Shown one piece after another: positions 32,761 through 41,527 of a stretch of 64,000 nucleotides of DNA. The stretch lies in assembly GCA_045630285.1 (NCBI GenBank), contig JAZQSX010000063.1:1-64000 (forward strand), given 5' to 3'. Within the stretch, counting starts at the first letter, position 1; every line of letters starts with the position of its first letter. The notes below the pieces were generated by a model. It did no database searches, was not told the DNA's origin, and saw only the letters and a list, made by a program, of their open reading frames with translations. The position numbers were made by a program, and so were the translations under genes. This stretch comes from RGIG3009 sp045630285. GTDB taxonomy: Bacteria; Bacillota; Clostridia; Oscillospirales; Acutalibacteraceae.

Positions 32761-33207
32761 ATGAATGTTGCCTATTTTTTAACACCGCGCAGTGAAGCAG
32801 GGTTTATTTGCGACGAAAGTACCCTGCGTCAGGGTTTGGAAAAAATGAAGCGCTCGGGGTATACGGCGCTTCCGGTGGTTACAAAAGAGAACAAATACGT
32901 CGGAACGGTCAGTGAAGGCGATTTTTTGTGGTATCTTATGGAGAACGGCGATACGGAAACAACGCCGCTTCGTGTTTTGGAGCGGGCGGCTGTGCGGGAT
33001 CTCATTCGGTTTGACCGCAATCCGCCCGTACGCATCACCGCCGATATTCAAGAGCTGGTCGGACGGGCGATGAACCAGAACTTTATCCCGGTAGTGGATG
33101 ATCTGGGCTCCTTCATCGGTATCGTCACACGTAAGGATATTATTAAACATTTTGCCGGAAATGTCGGCGCTGAGGATGTAGACAGCCGCAAGCATGGCGT
33201 ATCGTAA
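32761..33207 (+). CDS. CBS-domain pair protein
   Basis: The 148-residue protein consists of two CBS motifs: residues ~1-60 with LKRSGYTALPVVTKENKYVG-like spacing, and ~85-140 with FIPVVDDLGSFIGIVTRKDI. Such stand-alone CBS proteins bind adenine nucleotides and often act as regulatory modules. No enzyme domain is attached. The ATG follows GAGAGGGACAGACG. It sits 18 bases before zapA. Confidence 0.85.
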   Translation: MNVAYFLTPRSEAGFICDESTLRQGLEKMKRSGYTALPVVTKENKYVGTVSEGDFLWYLMENGDTETTPLRVLERAAVRDLIRFDRNPPVRITADIQELVGRAMNQNFIPVVDDLGSFIGIVTRKDIIKHFAGNVGAEDVDSRKHGVS

Positions 33208-33225
33208 TAAAGGGAGGAACAGCAA

Positions 33226-33525
33226 ATGGGACGTAATCGTGTAAAGATGACGATTGCCGGAACGGAGTATACCGTGGTATCGGAGGAGCCGGCACTGTAC
33301 ATGTTGCAGGTGGGCTGTGATCTGGACAATGACCTGCGGGATATGATGAAGAAAAACCCGAGCTTGACACCGACGATGGCGGCTGTGTTGACGGCGATCA
33401 ACGACCGTGATCGCCTGAACAAAGCGGAGGAAGCGGCGGACAATCTGCGGGATCAGCTGCGTGAATATCTGGAGGAAAATGCCGTTTTGCGTACCGAACT
33501 GGAGCGGTTGCGTCGTCGTGGGTAA
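33226..33525 (+). CDS. zapA: Cell division protein ZapA
   Basis: ZapA cross-links FtsZ filaments at midcell. The 99-residue product has an N-terminal globular part (VKMTIAGTEYTVVSEE) and a long C-terminal coiled coil (residues ~60-97, rich in Leu, Glu and Arg). The ATG follows GGGAGGAACAGCAA. Its last 8 bases overlap the U32 peptidase gene, an arrangement common in Clostridia. Confidence 0.9.
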   Translation: MGRNRVKMTIAGTEYTVVSEEPALYMLQVGCDLDNDLRDMMKKNPSLTPTMAAVLTAINDRDRLNKAEEAADNLRDQLREYLEENAVLRTELERLRRRG

Positions 33526-35548
33526 GCCGGAGTTGCTGTCGCCCGCCGGTTCGTATGAGGCGTTGGTTGCCGCTGTACGTGCCGGAGCGGATGCCGTATA
33601 TTTGGGTGTCGGTGCGTTCAACGCTCGCCGTAACGCCCACAATTTTTCACTAGAAACATCGGATGATGCCGTGTGCTCGTTGCAGGATGCGGTATCATTT
33701 TGTCATACACGGGGCGTTAAGGTACACCTGGCGCTGAATACGCTCGTTCGGGAACGGGAGTTGTCGGAAGCGTTGCACATTGCCGAGCGGGCGTGCGCCT
33801 GCGGCGTGGATGCGCTGATCGTGCAGGACCGAGGTCTGGCACGTCATCTGCATGCTGCTGCACCGCAGATGACGCTTCACGCTTCCACGCAGCTGTCCTG
33901 CCACACTCCGGAAGGTGTGAAGCTGCTGCGGGACGTTGGATTTTCCCGTGTGGTGCTGGCACGGGAAATGTCGCGTGAGGAGATTGCCGCCTGTGCCGGC
34001 TTGGGATGCGAATTGGAAGTGTTTGCCCACGGGGCGCTGTGCATGAGTGTGTCGGGTCAGTGTGAACTGTCGGCTATGCTGGGAGGTCGCAGCGGTAACC
34101 GTGGATTGTGCGCACAGCCGTGCCGCTTACCGTTTGCCGTAGGGCGCCGTCCCCATGAGGGCGAGGCGGCACTAAGCCTGAAGGACCAGTCTCTGTATCA
34201 GCATATAGATGCGCTCAAAGAGTTGGACGTGGATTCGTTGAAGATCGAGGGACGAATGAAGCGTCCCGAATACGTAGCGGCCGCTACGGCGGTATTCCGT
34301 CGGTTGCTCGACGGGGAAGTCCCGGATCCGCAGCTGTTGGAGGATCTGGAAGCGGTGTTTTCCCGCTCCGGATTTACCGATGCGTATTTTACGGGCAAGC
34401 GTGGTGCGGAGCTGTTTGGCAGCCGCCGTGCTGAGGATATTGCTTCACCGGTGGTACTTAAACGCTTGGCACGCCTGTACGATCGGGAGCTGCCAAGGGT
34501 AGCGGTGTCGCTGTCGCTGACCGATGCACCGCTGTCGCTGACTGCCGCCGACGAGGACGGGAATACCGTCACGGTAGTCGCACCGAGTGATACGCCGACA
34601 ACGGATAAGCCGATCCCCATCGAGCGTGTGACGGAGCAGTTGATGAAAGCGGGCGGCACACCGTTTACGGTGACCGTAGCCGAAACGGCAGCGCCTTCGG
34701 TGCCGCTGTCGGCTGTTAATGCGTTGCGCCGCCACGCTTTGGAAGAACTTGCCGCCGTGCGGGGTGCAGCACACCCGATCCCCTTTGAAACAACGGCGCC
34801 GCAGGATGTGCCGTTTGCGGAAACCGTGTTGCAGGGCTTGGTTGCCCGTGTGGAATCGGTGAAACAGATCGCCGGGGAGGCGGATCATTGGATCGTGCCT
34901 CTCGGCTGTCAGCCGTCGGTGCCGCACTGGGGTGTGGAGATCCCACGGGGACTATTCGGAACGGAGGAAGCGGTGAAGCGGCAATTGAAGGCCGCCGCCG
35001 AGACGGGAGCCTCGTTTGCCTTGTGCAATAACGTGGGAGCGGTACCGCTGGCCCGTGCGGCGGGTCTTACTCCCGTTGCCGGCCCGTTTTGGAATATCAC
35101 CAACGCCGCTGCACTGTCTGCGGCCGCAGAGGACGGCGCCGGTGCGGCAATATTGTCGTTTGAACTGACGTTTTCCCAGATGCGATTTGCCGAGCACCGA
35201 GACGGTGTCGGTTTGTTTGCTTACGGACGTCAGCCGTTGATGTTGCTTCGGGCTTGTCCCGTATCCGTTACAAAAGGATGCGGCGCTTGTGGCGGCAATA
35301 GCGCTTTGGTTGACCGTACGGGTGCTCGTTTCCCGGTGCGATGCGACGGCGGGTGTAGCGAACTGTTGAACGCTGTACCGTTGTATCTGGCGGATCGGTT
35401 GAATGAGTTGCCGAAGCTGGCGTTTCGGTACCTGCATTTTACCGACGAGGCCCCCGAGCGGGTGGCGCAATTGTTGCAGGAGTACCGTGAAGGCGGAACG
35501 GCACCGGAGCGGTTTACACGTGGACTGTACAAACGAGGAGTGGAGTGA
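33518..35548 (+). CDS. U32-family protein with C-terminal DUF3656 region (RlhA-like)
   Basis: The 676-residue protein has the U32 core: KPELLSPAGSYEAL at the start, GADAVYLGV, FAHGALCMSVSGQC and RGLCAQPCR with the conserved cysteines, and SLKIEGRMK. A long C-terminal part matches the extended type that includes RlhA, a 23S rRNA C2501 hydroxylase, so RNA modification is likelier than proteolysis. A final cysteine set (GCGACGG) follows. The GTG at 33518 inside the zapA end gives the family N-terminus; earlier codons in this frame lack a ribosome site. Confidence 0.87.
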   Translation: MGKPELLSPAGSYEALVAAVRAGADAVYLGVGAFNARRNAHNFSLETSDDAVCSLQDAVSFCHTRGVKVHLALNTLVRERELSEALHIAERACACGVDALIVQDRGLARHLHAAAPQMTLHASTQLSCHTPEGVKLLRDVGFSRVVLAREMSREEIAACAGLGCELEVFAHGALCMSVSGQCELSAMLGGRSGNRGLCAQPCRLPFAVGRRPHEGEAALSLKDQSLYQHIDALKELDVDSLKIEGRMKRPEYVAAATAVFRRLLDGEVPDPQLLEDLEAVFSRSGFTDAYFTGKRGAELFGSRRAEDIASPVVLKRLARLYDRELPRVAVSLSLTDAPLSLTAADEDGNTVTVVAPSDTPTTDKPIPIERVTEQLMKAGGTPFTVTVAETAAPSVPLSAVNALRRHALEELAAVRGAAHPIPFETTAPQDVPFAETVLQGLVARVESVKQIAGEADHWIVPLGCQPSVPHWGVEIPRGLFGTEEAVKRQLKAAAETGASFALCNNVGAVPLARAAGLTPVAGPFWNITNAAALSAAAEDGAGAAILSFELTFSQMRFAEHRDGVGLFAYGRQPLMLLRACPVSVTKGCGACGGNSALVDRTGARFPVRCDGGCSELLNAVPLYLADRLNELPKLAFRYLHFTDEAPERVAQLLQEYREGGTAPERFTRGLYKRGVE

Positions 35549-35554
35549 CACACA

Positions 35555-35935
35555 GTGAAGGTAGCAGTCATCGGATCACGCAATATTCGCCTGGTGGATC
35601 TGGATGCGTTTTTGCCGATAGGCACGACCGAGATCGTCTCGGGTGGTGCACGTGGTGTGGACGCTTGCGCACGGCGGTATGCACGTACCCATGGTATCAA
35701 GCTTACCGAGTTTCTGCCCGACTACGATACCTACGGCAGGGCCGCACCGCTTCGTCGAAACGATGAGATCGTAAGCTATGCCGATTTGGTGCTGGCGTTT
35801 TGGGATGGCGCATCGCACGGAACACGGTACGTGGTGCGGCGCTGCCGTGAAGAAGGAACGCCGGTGCGCATCTTCCGTCTGCGGAATCCCTCAGGTGAGC
35901 TTCCAAAGCAGCTTGTGTGGGACGTGGAGGTATAA
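35555..35935 (+). CDS. SLOG-family nucleotide-binding protein (YspA/DUF2493-like)
   Basis: The 126-residue Rossmann-like protein begins MKVAVIGSRN and has EIVSGGARGVDACARRYA with the SLOG-type glycine motif, and DLVLAFWDGASHGTR. SLOG proteins bind nucleotide-derived ligands; this short form has no attached effector domain or toxin neighbour. The GTG start at 35555 follows GAGGAGTGGAGTG, 6 bases after the U32 gene. The function is unproven. Confidence 0.82.
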   Translation: MKVAVIGSRNIRLVDLDAFLPIGTTEIVSGGARGVDACARRYARTHGIKLTEFLPDYDTYGRAAPLRRNDEIVSYADLVLAFWDGASHGTRYVVRRCREEGTPVRIFRLRNPSGELPKQLVWDVEV

Positions 35936-35944
35936 ACGAGTACG

Positions 35945-35977
35945 ACAGAGTGAACGTTCGGTTCACTCTGTTTTTTT
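35945..35977 (+). terminator. Intrinsic terminator before spoIVA
   Basis: ACAGAGTGAAC (35945-35955) pairs with GTTCACTCTGT (35961-35971), followed by a run of T residues to 35977. Confidence 0.88.
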
Positions 35978-35984
35978 GTGCCGT

Positions 35985-36015
35985 GTCATAAACGAAAATC
36001 CGCTCTCATAGGAAT
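35985..36015 (+). promoter_or_regulatory. Candidate sigma-E (mother-cell) promoter for spoIVA
   Basis: GTCATAAA (35985-35992) and CATAGGAAT (36007-36015) are 14 bases apart. This resembles the sigma-E pattern of an ATA-type -35 box and a CATA-type -10 box with short spacing. It lies 33 bases before a gene known to be sigma-E dependent in Bacillus. Confidence 0.5.
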
Positions 36016-36047
36016 GTACAAACACTGATGTGAGCGGAGGAAGGAAT

Positions 36048-37529
36048 ATGACAGCGAGCAAAAGCATTTATCAGGATATTGCCACACGGACGGGCGGCGA
36101 TATTTATATTGGCGTAGTCGGCCCGGTTCGGACCGGCAAGTCGACGTTTATCAAGCAGTTTATGGATACGCTGGTGCTTCCCAATATTGACGGCGAGTAC
36201 AGTCGGGAGCGTGCGGTGGATGAGCTGCCGCAGTCGTCAGCGGGGCGCACCATTATGACCACTGAGCCGAAGTTTATTCCTGAGCAGGCGGTTGGGATCA
36301 CGGTCAGCGGCGCTGCGGGAATGAAGGTGCGGATGATCGACTGCGTTGGGTACGTCGTGCCGTCGGCGTTGGGGTATATTGAGGAAAATGCGCCCCGTAT
36401 GGTGAAAACGCCGTGGTTTGAGGAGGAGGTACCCTTCAATATGGCGGCGGAGGTCGGCACGCAAAAGGTGATTTCCGAGCATTCCACCATTGGCTTGGTG
36501 GTGACCACCGACGGCAGTATCACAGAGATCCCCCGTGCTGAATATGCCGAAGCAGAGGAACGGGTGATCCGTGAATTGCAGGCAATTCATAAGCCGTTTG
36601 CGGTGCTGCTGAATACTACAGCGCCGCATAGTGAGGAGACGGCCGTACTGTGTGCGGAAATGAGCGAGAAATACGGTGTACCGATCTGTCCCGTCAATTG
36701 CTTGGAAATCGGCGAGGAAGAGATCCGTAGCATTCTCGAAACGGTACTTTTTGAGTTTCCGATCTGCGAAATCGGCTTTAAGATGCCGCCGTGGGTGATG
36801 GGATTGCCGCATGAACACACAGTGCGGCAAAGTATTGTGCGTACGGTGAAGGATGCGGTGTCGGGGATGCAGAAGATTCGGGAGCTTAACCTGCTGGATG
36901 AGCAGCTGGTTTCCTGCGAGCTTCTGAGCAATGCCACGCTGACGGCGGTAGACCTCGGCAGCGGCCGTGGCTTGGTAGAGCTCGATGTGCAGCCGCAACT
37001 GTTCTATCAGGTGCTTGGCGAGATTACCGGCATTGCGGTAGCGGACGAAGGAGAACTGATGGAGCAGCTGAAGGAGCTCGCCGATATTCGCCGCCGATAT
37101 GATAAGCTGAAGGGGGCGCTGGATCAGGTGGAGATGACCGGCTACGGGATCGTGATGCCGTCGCCGGAGGAGATGTCGCTGGATGAGCCGGAGATCATCA
37201 AGCAAAGCGGGCGTTATGGGGTGCGCTTGCGTGCCAGTGCCCCGTCAATTCATATGATGAAGGCCAACATTACCACCGAGGTTGCTCCGATCGTCGGTTC
37301 GGAGAAGCAATCGGAGGAGCTTGTTAACTACCTGCTTCGTGAGTTTGAGGGCGAACCGGAAAAGATCTGGGAATCCAACATCTTCGGTACGTCGCTATAT
37401 GGCCTGGTCAACGAGGGCTTGCACAATAAGCTGCATCGGATGCCGGGTGAGGCACGACTTAAGCTCAAGGATACGGTGGAGCGTATCATCAACGAGGGAT
37501 GCAACGGACTGATTTGTATTATCGTTTAA
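36048..37529 (+). CDS. spoIVA: Stage IV sporulation protein A, spore-coat ATPase
   Basis: SpoIVA polymerises on the forespore surface using ATP and forms the base of the spore coat. The 493-residue product has Walker A GPVRTGKST near residue 24, a DCVGYVVPSALGY switch region, TTDGSITEIPR and the conserved C-terminal GCNGLICIIV. The length equals the family norm. The ATG at 36048 follows GCGGAGGAAGGAAT. Its presence is the best single sign that the organism makes endospores. Confidence 0.96.
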   Translation: MTASKSIYQDIATRTGGDIYIGVVGPVRTGKSTFIKQFMDTLVLPNIDGEYSRERAVDELPQSSAGRTIMTTEPKFIPEQAVGITVSGAAGMKVRMIDCVGYVVPSALGYIEENAPRMVKTPWFEEEVPFNMAAEVGTQKVISEHSTIGLVVTTDGSITEIPRAEYAEAEERVIRELQAIHKPFAVLLNTTAPHSEETAVLCAEMSEKYGVPICPVNCLEIGEEEIRSILETVLFEFPICEIGFKMPPWVMGLPHEHTVRQSIVRTVKDAVSGMQKIRELNLLDEQLVSCELLSNATLTAVDLGSGRGLVELDVQPQLFYQVLGEITGIAVADEGELMEQLKELADIRRRYDKLKGALDQVEMTGYGIVMPSPEEMSLDEPEIIKQSGRYGVRLRASAPSIHMMKANITTEVAPIVGSEKQSEELVNYLLREFEGEPEKIWESNIFGTSLYGLVNEGLHNKLHRMPGEARLKLKDTVERIINEGCNGLICIIV

Positions 37530-37552
37530 TTTAATGTAAGGGCGGTTTGAGT

Positions 37553-37786
37553 ATGAAAGGACAACGTCGCAGACGAGAGAGCGCCGTTGTGCGAGAGCAT
37601 CGAGGGCTATCGTTGCTTGCGGTGCAGAGCATCGTGTGCGGCGTTGTCCTGCTGATTGCCTTGCTGCTGCGCCTCATTGGCGGAGGAATCTGGGAAGGAA
37701 TGAGATCGCTGTTTCGAAAGCATATCACGGACGATAGCATCACGCAGACGATCACGGAACAAACGGCGGAGACGAAGAATGCTTGA
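37553..37786 (+). CDS. Hypothetical 77-residue single-pass membrane protein
   Basis: The product has a basic N-terminus (KGQRRRRESAVVREHRG), one transmembrane helix (about residues 25-45) and a short outer tail rich in Thr and Ile. It overlaps the SpoIVFB-like protease gene by 8 bases. That is the position of SpoIVFA, the membrane inhibitor and partner of SpoIVFB, but the M23-like outer domain of SpoIVFA is absent. It could be a reduced SpoIVFA, or unrelated. Confidence 0.55.
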   Translation: MKGQRRRRESAVVREHRGLSLLAVQSIVCGVVLLIALLLRLIGGGIWEGMRSLFRKHITDDSITQTITEQTAETKNA

Positions 37787-38363
37787 ATGGCGTATGGCGG
37801 GGATCACATTTCGGTTGAGCGTGTGGTTTCCCGCCTCTGTTATCGTGATTCTATCGCTGGACGGCAGTGGGTTGACGATGAACTGCCTGCTTGCTTCCAT
37901 AGCGCACGAGATCGGACACTTTTTAGCGATGCTGTGTCTGAGGGATAGGCCGTCACGGATCACGCTGGGTATTTTTGGAATGCGTGTGGAGCGCCGCCAC
38001 GACGGACGGCTTGGGTATCCGGCGTTGTGTGCCGTATCCTTGTGTGGTCCGCTTACCAATGCATTGTGTGCCCTGCTTTTGTGGCGTTGTGCGCCGGAGG
38101 TGGCGCTGATCCACAGTGTGCTGGCGGTGTTTCATTTGCTGCCGGTGGTATCACTGGACGGGGGAGAAGCGGTATACGATCTACTGTGTCTGCGCCTGGA
38201 TGAGGATACCGCTGATCGGGTGATCCGCTGTTGCTCCTTTGTATTGTTGTGCTTCCTGACGGCGCTGGGCGGCTGGCTGCTTTTAGCCAGTGGCTACAAT
38301 TTTACGTTGCTGGTTGTCTGTGTCTATCTCTTTTTAAGGATGTTTTTGCGTGAGGGGCATTGA
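37779..38363 (+). CDS. M50 intramembrane metalloprotease, SpoIVFB-like
   Basis: The 194-residue protein is almost entirely membrane-embedded (about five to six segments). It has the zinc motif HEIGH (residues 43-47) in a helix and a second-site SLDGGEA that stands in for the NPDG motif. Site-2 proteases of this small type include SpoIVFB, which releases sigma-K during sporulation. Its place directly after spoIVA supports that role, though a pro-sigma-K gene is not in the window. It lacks the C-terminal CBS domain found in some relatives. Confidence 0.78.
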   Translation: MLEWRMAGITFRLSVWFPASVIVILSLDGSGLTMNCLLASIAHEIGHFLAMLCLRDRPSRITLGIFGMRVERRHDGRLGYPALCAVSLCGPLTNALCALLLWRCAPEVALIHSVLAVFHLLPVVSLDGGEAVYDLLCLRLDEDTADRVIRCCSFVLLCFLTALGGWLLLASGYNFTLLVVCVYLFLRMFLREGH

Positions 38364-38388
38364 AAATCCGTGTCAAATGTCGTATACT
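38360..38388 (+). promoter_or_regulatory. Promoter for the radical SAM pair
   Basis: TTGAAA (38360-38365) and TATACT (38383-38388) are 17 bases apart. The -35 box overlaps the stop codon of the M50 gene. Confidence 0.65.
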
Positions 38389-38422
38389 GGTACTTACGGT
38401 GTGATCCACCAAGGAGGTTCGT

Positions 38423-40264
38423 ATGGCACTGACATTGGACGAGTTGTTTGACCGTGTGCAAAAACCGGCACGGTATACCGGCGGTGAGCTCAACAGTGTG
38501 ATGAAGGATAAATCGCAGGTGAGCGTTCGCTTTGCGTTTTGTTTTCCTGATCTGTATGAGGTCGGTATGTCGCACCTTGGCATGAAAATTCTCTACGGCT
38601 TGCAAAATGCCGAGGAGGATTTTTGGTGTGAGCGTGTGTTTGCGCCGGATACCGATATGGAAACGCTGATGCGGGAAAATGGTATTCCGCTGTTTGCGCT
38701 CGAAAGCCGTGACCCGATTCGGGAGTTCGATTTTGTGGGGTTCACGCTGCAGTACGAAATGTGCTATACCACGATTCTCAATATGCTGGATCTGGCGGGC
38801 ATTCCGCTGCGTTCTGAGAATCGAGGGGACGAGATGCCGCTGGTGATTGCGGGTGGTCCCTGTGCGTGTAATCCGGAGCCGCTGGCCGATTTCTTCGATA
38901 TTTTTGTGCTCGGCGAAGGGGAAGAGGTCACGCTTGAGCTGATGTCGCTGTACCGTGAACACAAGAAAAACGGTTACAACAAGGAACGCTTTTTGAAGGC
39001 GGCGGCGCAGATCGAGGGTATCTACGTTCCTGCGTTTTACGAAGTGACGTATCACGAGGACGGCCGTGTGCAGGCGATCACCCCTGTCGAAGGTGTGCCC
39101 GCCACGGTGCGCAAGCGCATTGTACGGGATATGGATACTGCCTACTATCCGGAATCGTTTGTCGTGCCGTTTATCGACATCGTTCACGATCGTGCGATGA
39201 GTGAGATTTTCCGCGGCTGTATCCGTGGCTGCCGTTTTTGTCAGGCGGGATTTATCTATCGTCCCGTGCGTGAGAAATCGGTGGATACTATTGACCGCCA
39301 AAGCCGCTGCCTGTGCGAGACGAGCGGATACGAGGAGTTTTCGCTGTCCTCGCTGTCCACCAGTGACTATACGAACCTGGAAGAACTGCTGACGCAGCTT
39401 CTGTCCTGGGCAGAGGACAAGCACACGAACATTTCAGTACCGTCGCTGCGTGTGGACGGTTTTTCGGAGGAGCTTGCCAACCGTCTTAACGTGCTGCGCC
39501 GCAACGGTTTGACCTTTGCGCCGGAAGCGGGCACGCAGCGCCTGCGTGATACGATCAACAAGAACCTGACAGAGGATGAGATTTTGGACACGGCACGCCG
39601 TGCATTCAGCGGCGGCTGGACGTCGGTCAAGCTGTATTTTATGATGGGTCTTCCGACCGAAACAGCGGAGGATATCGTGGGGATCAATGTGCTGGGGCAG
39701 AAGATCGTCAACTGCTTCTACCAAAATCCCAACAAGCCCAAAGGAAAGGGCGTTACGGTGTCGGTGAGCGTTTCCTGCTTCGTTCCAAAACCGTTTACGC
39801 CGTTCCAGTGGGAGCCGCAGGACACACTGGAACAGCTGGAAGAAAAACAGCGCTTGCTGCGTGAATCCGTTACCACCAAGAAGGTGTCGCTGAGCTGGCA
39901 CGACGCCAAGACAAGCTATTTGGAGGCGGTGCTGGCACGTGGTGATCGTCGCCTCGGTGCGGTGCTGGAAGAGGCATTCCACCGTGGATTTAATCTGGAC
40001 GCCTGGTCGGAGCATTTCGATTTTGACGCCTGGATGGATATTTTCCGTGAGAAAGGCTTGCAGCCTGACTTTTATGCGTGCCGTCGCCGCTCAGCGGACG
40101 AGATTTTCCCCTGGGATCATATCGACGTTGGTGTCACCAAGGCGTTTTTGTGGGCAGAAAACCGCCGTGCGTATGAGGGCGTAACCACGCCGCACTGTCG
40201 GCAGGAATGTTCACATTGCGGTGCGGCGTGCTTCAAGGGAGGTGTCTGCGTTGAACGACGTTAA
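38423..40264 (+). CDS. B12-binding-type radical SAM protein (TIGR03960 family)
   Basis: The 613-residue protein has an N-terminal cobalamin-binding-like domain (about residues 20-200, with MSHLGMKILY and AGGPCACNPEP). The radical SAM core carries GCIRGCRFCQAG (CxxxCxxC) near residue 265, and the C-terminal half contains RSADEIFPWDHID. It forms a conserved pair with the next gene, often near rplU-rpmA in Clostridia; here rplS follows instead. The modified substrate is unknown. A C-terminal cysteine cluster (CRQECSHCGAAC) may hold another cofactor. Confidence 0.9.
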   Translation: MALTLDELFDRVQKPARYTGGELNSVMKDKSQVSVRFAFCFPDLYEVGMSHLGMKILYGLQNAEEDFWCERVFAPDTDMETLMRENGIPLFALESRDPIREFDFVGFTLQYEMCYTTILNMLDLAGIPLRSENRGDEMPLVIAGGPCACNPEPLADFFDIFVLGEGEEVTLELMSLYREHKKNGYNKERFLKAAAQIEGIYVPAFYEVTYHEDGRVQAITPVEGVPATVRKRIVRDMDTAYYPESFVVPFIDIVHDRAMSEIFRGCIRGCRFCQAGFIYRPVREKSVDTIDRQSRCLCETSGYEEFSLSSLSTSDYTNLEELLTQLLSWAEDKHTNISVPSLRVDGFSEELANRLNVLRRNGLTFAPEAGTQRLRDTINKNLTEDEILDTARRAFSGGWTSVKLYFMMGLPTETAEDIVGINVLGQKIVNCFYQNPNKPKGKGVTVSVSVSCFVPKPFTPFQWEPQDTLEQLEEKQRLLRESVTTKKVSLSWHDAKTSYLEAVLARGDRRLGAVLEEAFHRGFNLDAWSEHFDFDAWMDIFREKGLQPDFYACRRRSADEIFPWDHIDVGVTKAFLWAENRRAYEGVTTPHCRQECSHCGAACFKGGVCVERR

Positions 40265-40916
40265 GGATTTCACCACCGTGCGTATTTTGTTTTCAAAAAC
40301 GGGGCGTGCGAAGTACATTTCGCACCTTGATCTCAACCGCACGATGACCCGTGCCGTGCGTCGTGCCGGGCTGCCGATCTGGTACACGGAGGGCTTTAAT
40401 AAGCACCCGTACCTCACCTTTGCCGCCCCGCTGTCGTTGGGTTTTGAAGGGGAGCGGGAGACCATGGATCTTCGTCTGGAGCAGGAGATGCCGATGACGG
40501 AGCTGGTGGCACGACTGGACGCCGTTGTGCCGGAGGGCTTGCAGATTCTGGATGCTGCGCCGGCGGTGAAGAAGGCGGGCGAGGTTGACCGTGCCGTGTA
40601 TCGGCTGACGCTGGATTGTTCTGCAGAGACGGTATATTCACTGCTTGCAAAGGAGTCAATCACGGCGCAAAAACGCACCAAGAAAAAGGAATGGATCACA
40701 GTGGAACTGAAGCCCGTGTTGGATGCTGCAGACAGCAAGGTGCTTGTGACGGACGAGGGCGTACAATGGGAACTGACGCTGCCGATAAACAGTGAGCTGT
40801 CGGTCAATCCATCGTTGATCGTGGCGGCGTTGCGTGAGATGCAACAGTTGGAAAAGCTGACGGCGCAGGTGCTGCGGCTGCGTGTGCTGGCAAAAGACGG
40901 CACGGAGTTCGCCTAA
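40251..40916 (+). CDS. Radical SAM-linked DUF2344 protein (TIGR03936)
   Basis: The 221-residue protein begins with VRILFSKTGRAKYISHLDL and RRAGLPIWYTEGFNKHPYL, the hallmark of the family that always accompanies the preceding radical SAM protein. It overlaps that gene by 14 bases. The TTG at 40251 follows AAGGGAGGTGTCTGCG; an upstream ATG in frame has no ribosome site. The biochemical role is unknown. It is presumably a partner or substrate-binding subunit. Confidence 0.88.
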   Translation: MNDVKDFTTVRILFSKTGRAKYISHLDLNRTMTRAVRRAGLPIWYTEGFNKHPYLTFAAPLSLGFEGERETMDLRLEQEMPMTELVARLDAVVPEGLQILDAAPAVKKAGEVDRAVYRLTLDCSAETVYSLLAKESITAQKRTKKKEWITVELKPVLDAADSKVLVTDEGVQWELTLPINSELSVNPSLIVAALREMQQLEKLTAQVLRLRVLAKDGTEFA

Positions 40917-40940
40917 TTTTAAAAAGAATGAAAAAAGTGC

Positions 40941-40969
40941 TTGCTTTTTCGGAAAAGGCGTAGTATAAT
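40941..40969 (+). promoter_or_regulatory. Sigma-A promoter for rplS
   Basis: TTGCTT (40941-40946) and TATAAT (40964-40969) are 17 bases apart, the same -35 hexamer as in the rplJ promoter. Confidence 0.82.
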
Positions 40970-40975
40970 ATCGCA

Positions 40976-41115
40976 GTATGAATGTCCGTTCTGCCATCAT
41001 CCGGGCAGAATGGGGATGAGTGCCGAGCGAAAGCGAGACATGAAAGCGGGTATTCCTCTGCCGACGGCAACAGCCGGTACGGGCATGAATGTCTGAAATT
41101 AAAAGGAGGATTTTT
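40976..41115 (+). ncRNA. Structured rplS leader (candidate L19 leader)
   Basis: About 140 untranslated bases lie between the start point and rplS. They contain a perfect 7-bp hairpin (TTCTGCC 40989-40995 with GGCAGAA 41004-41010), and the string GAATGTC occurs near both ends. An L19 leader is known in Firmicutes. Assignment to it rests on position and structure only. Confidence 0.55.
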
Positions 41116-41117
41116 CC

Positions 41118-41462
41118 ATGGATGCTTTGAAACTCATTGCCTCTGGCAGCTTGAAAGAGGCGGCTCCCCAGTTTGCGATCGGTGATACCGTTCGCGTTGA
41201 CGTGAAGATTCGCGAAGGCGATCGTGAGCGTATCCAGGCGTTCGAGGGTACTGTCATTGCCAAGAAGGGTTCCGGTGTTGCCGAGACCTTTACGGTGCGT
41301 CGTGTGTCCTATGGCGTCGGTGTGGAGCGCGTGTTCCCGTTGCATTCTCCCAACGTTGCCGCCGTCACGGTTGTGCGTCACGGTAAGGTTCGCAGAAGCA
41401 AGCTGTACTACCTGCGTGATCGCGTTGGTAAGGCTGCCAAGGTCAAAGAACTCATTAAATAA
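41118..41462 (+). CDS. rplS: 50S ribosomal protein L19
   Basis: L19 lies at the subunit interface. The 114-residue product has GDTVRVDVKIREGDRERIQ, FEGTVIAKKGSGVAETFTVR and GVGVERVFPLHSP, all diagnostic, and a basic C-terminus with YYLRDRVGKAAKVKE. The ATG follows AAAAGGAGGATTTTTCC. It is followed by a terminator and then rbgA, the usual rplS-rbgA neighbourhood. Confidence 0.97.
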   Translation: MDALKLIASGSLKEAAPQFAIGDTVRVDVKIREGDRERIQAFEGTVIAKKGSGVAETFTVRRVSYGVGVERVFPLHSPNVAAVTVVRHGKVRRSKLYYLRDRVGKAAKVKELIK

Positions 41463-41471
41463 GGCGAAAGG

Positions 41472-41502
41472 GGAGAAAATCGGTCGGTTTTCTCCTCTTT
41501 TT
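41472..41502 (+). terminator. Intrinsic terminator after rplS
   Basis: GGAGAAAA (41472-41479) pairs with TTTTCTCC (41488-41495), followed by TCTTTTTC. It leaves rbgA to readthrough or a weak promoter. Confidence 0.7.
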
Positions 41503-41527
41503 CTATTCACCAAAGGAGGTAACTGCG

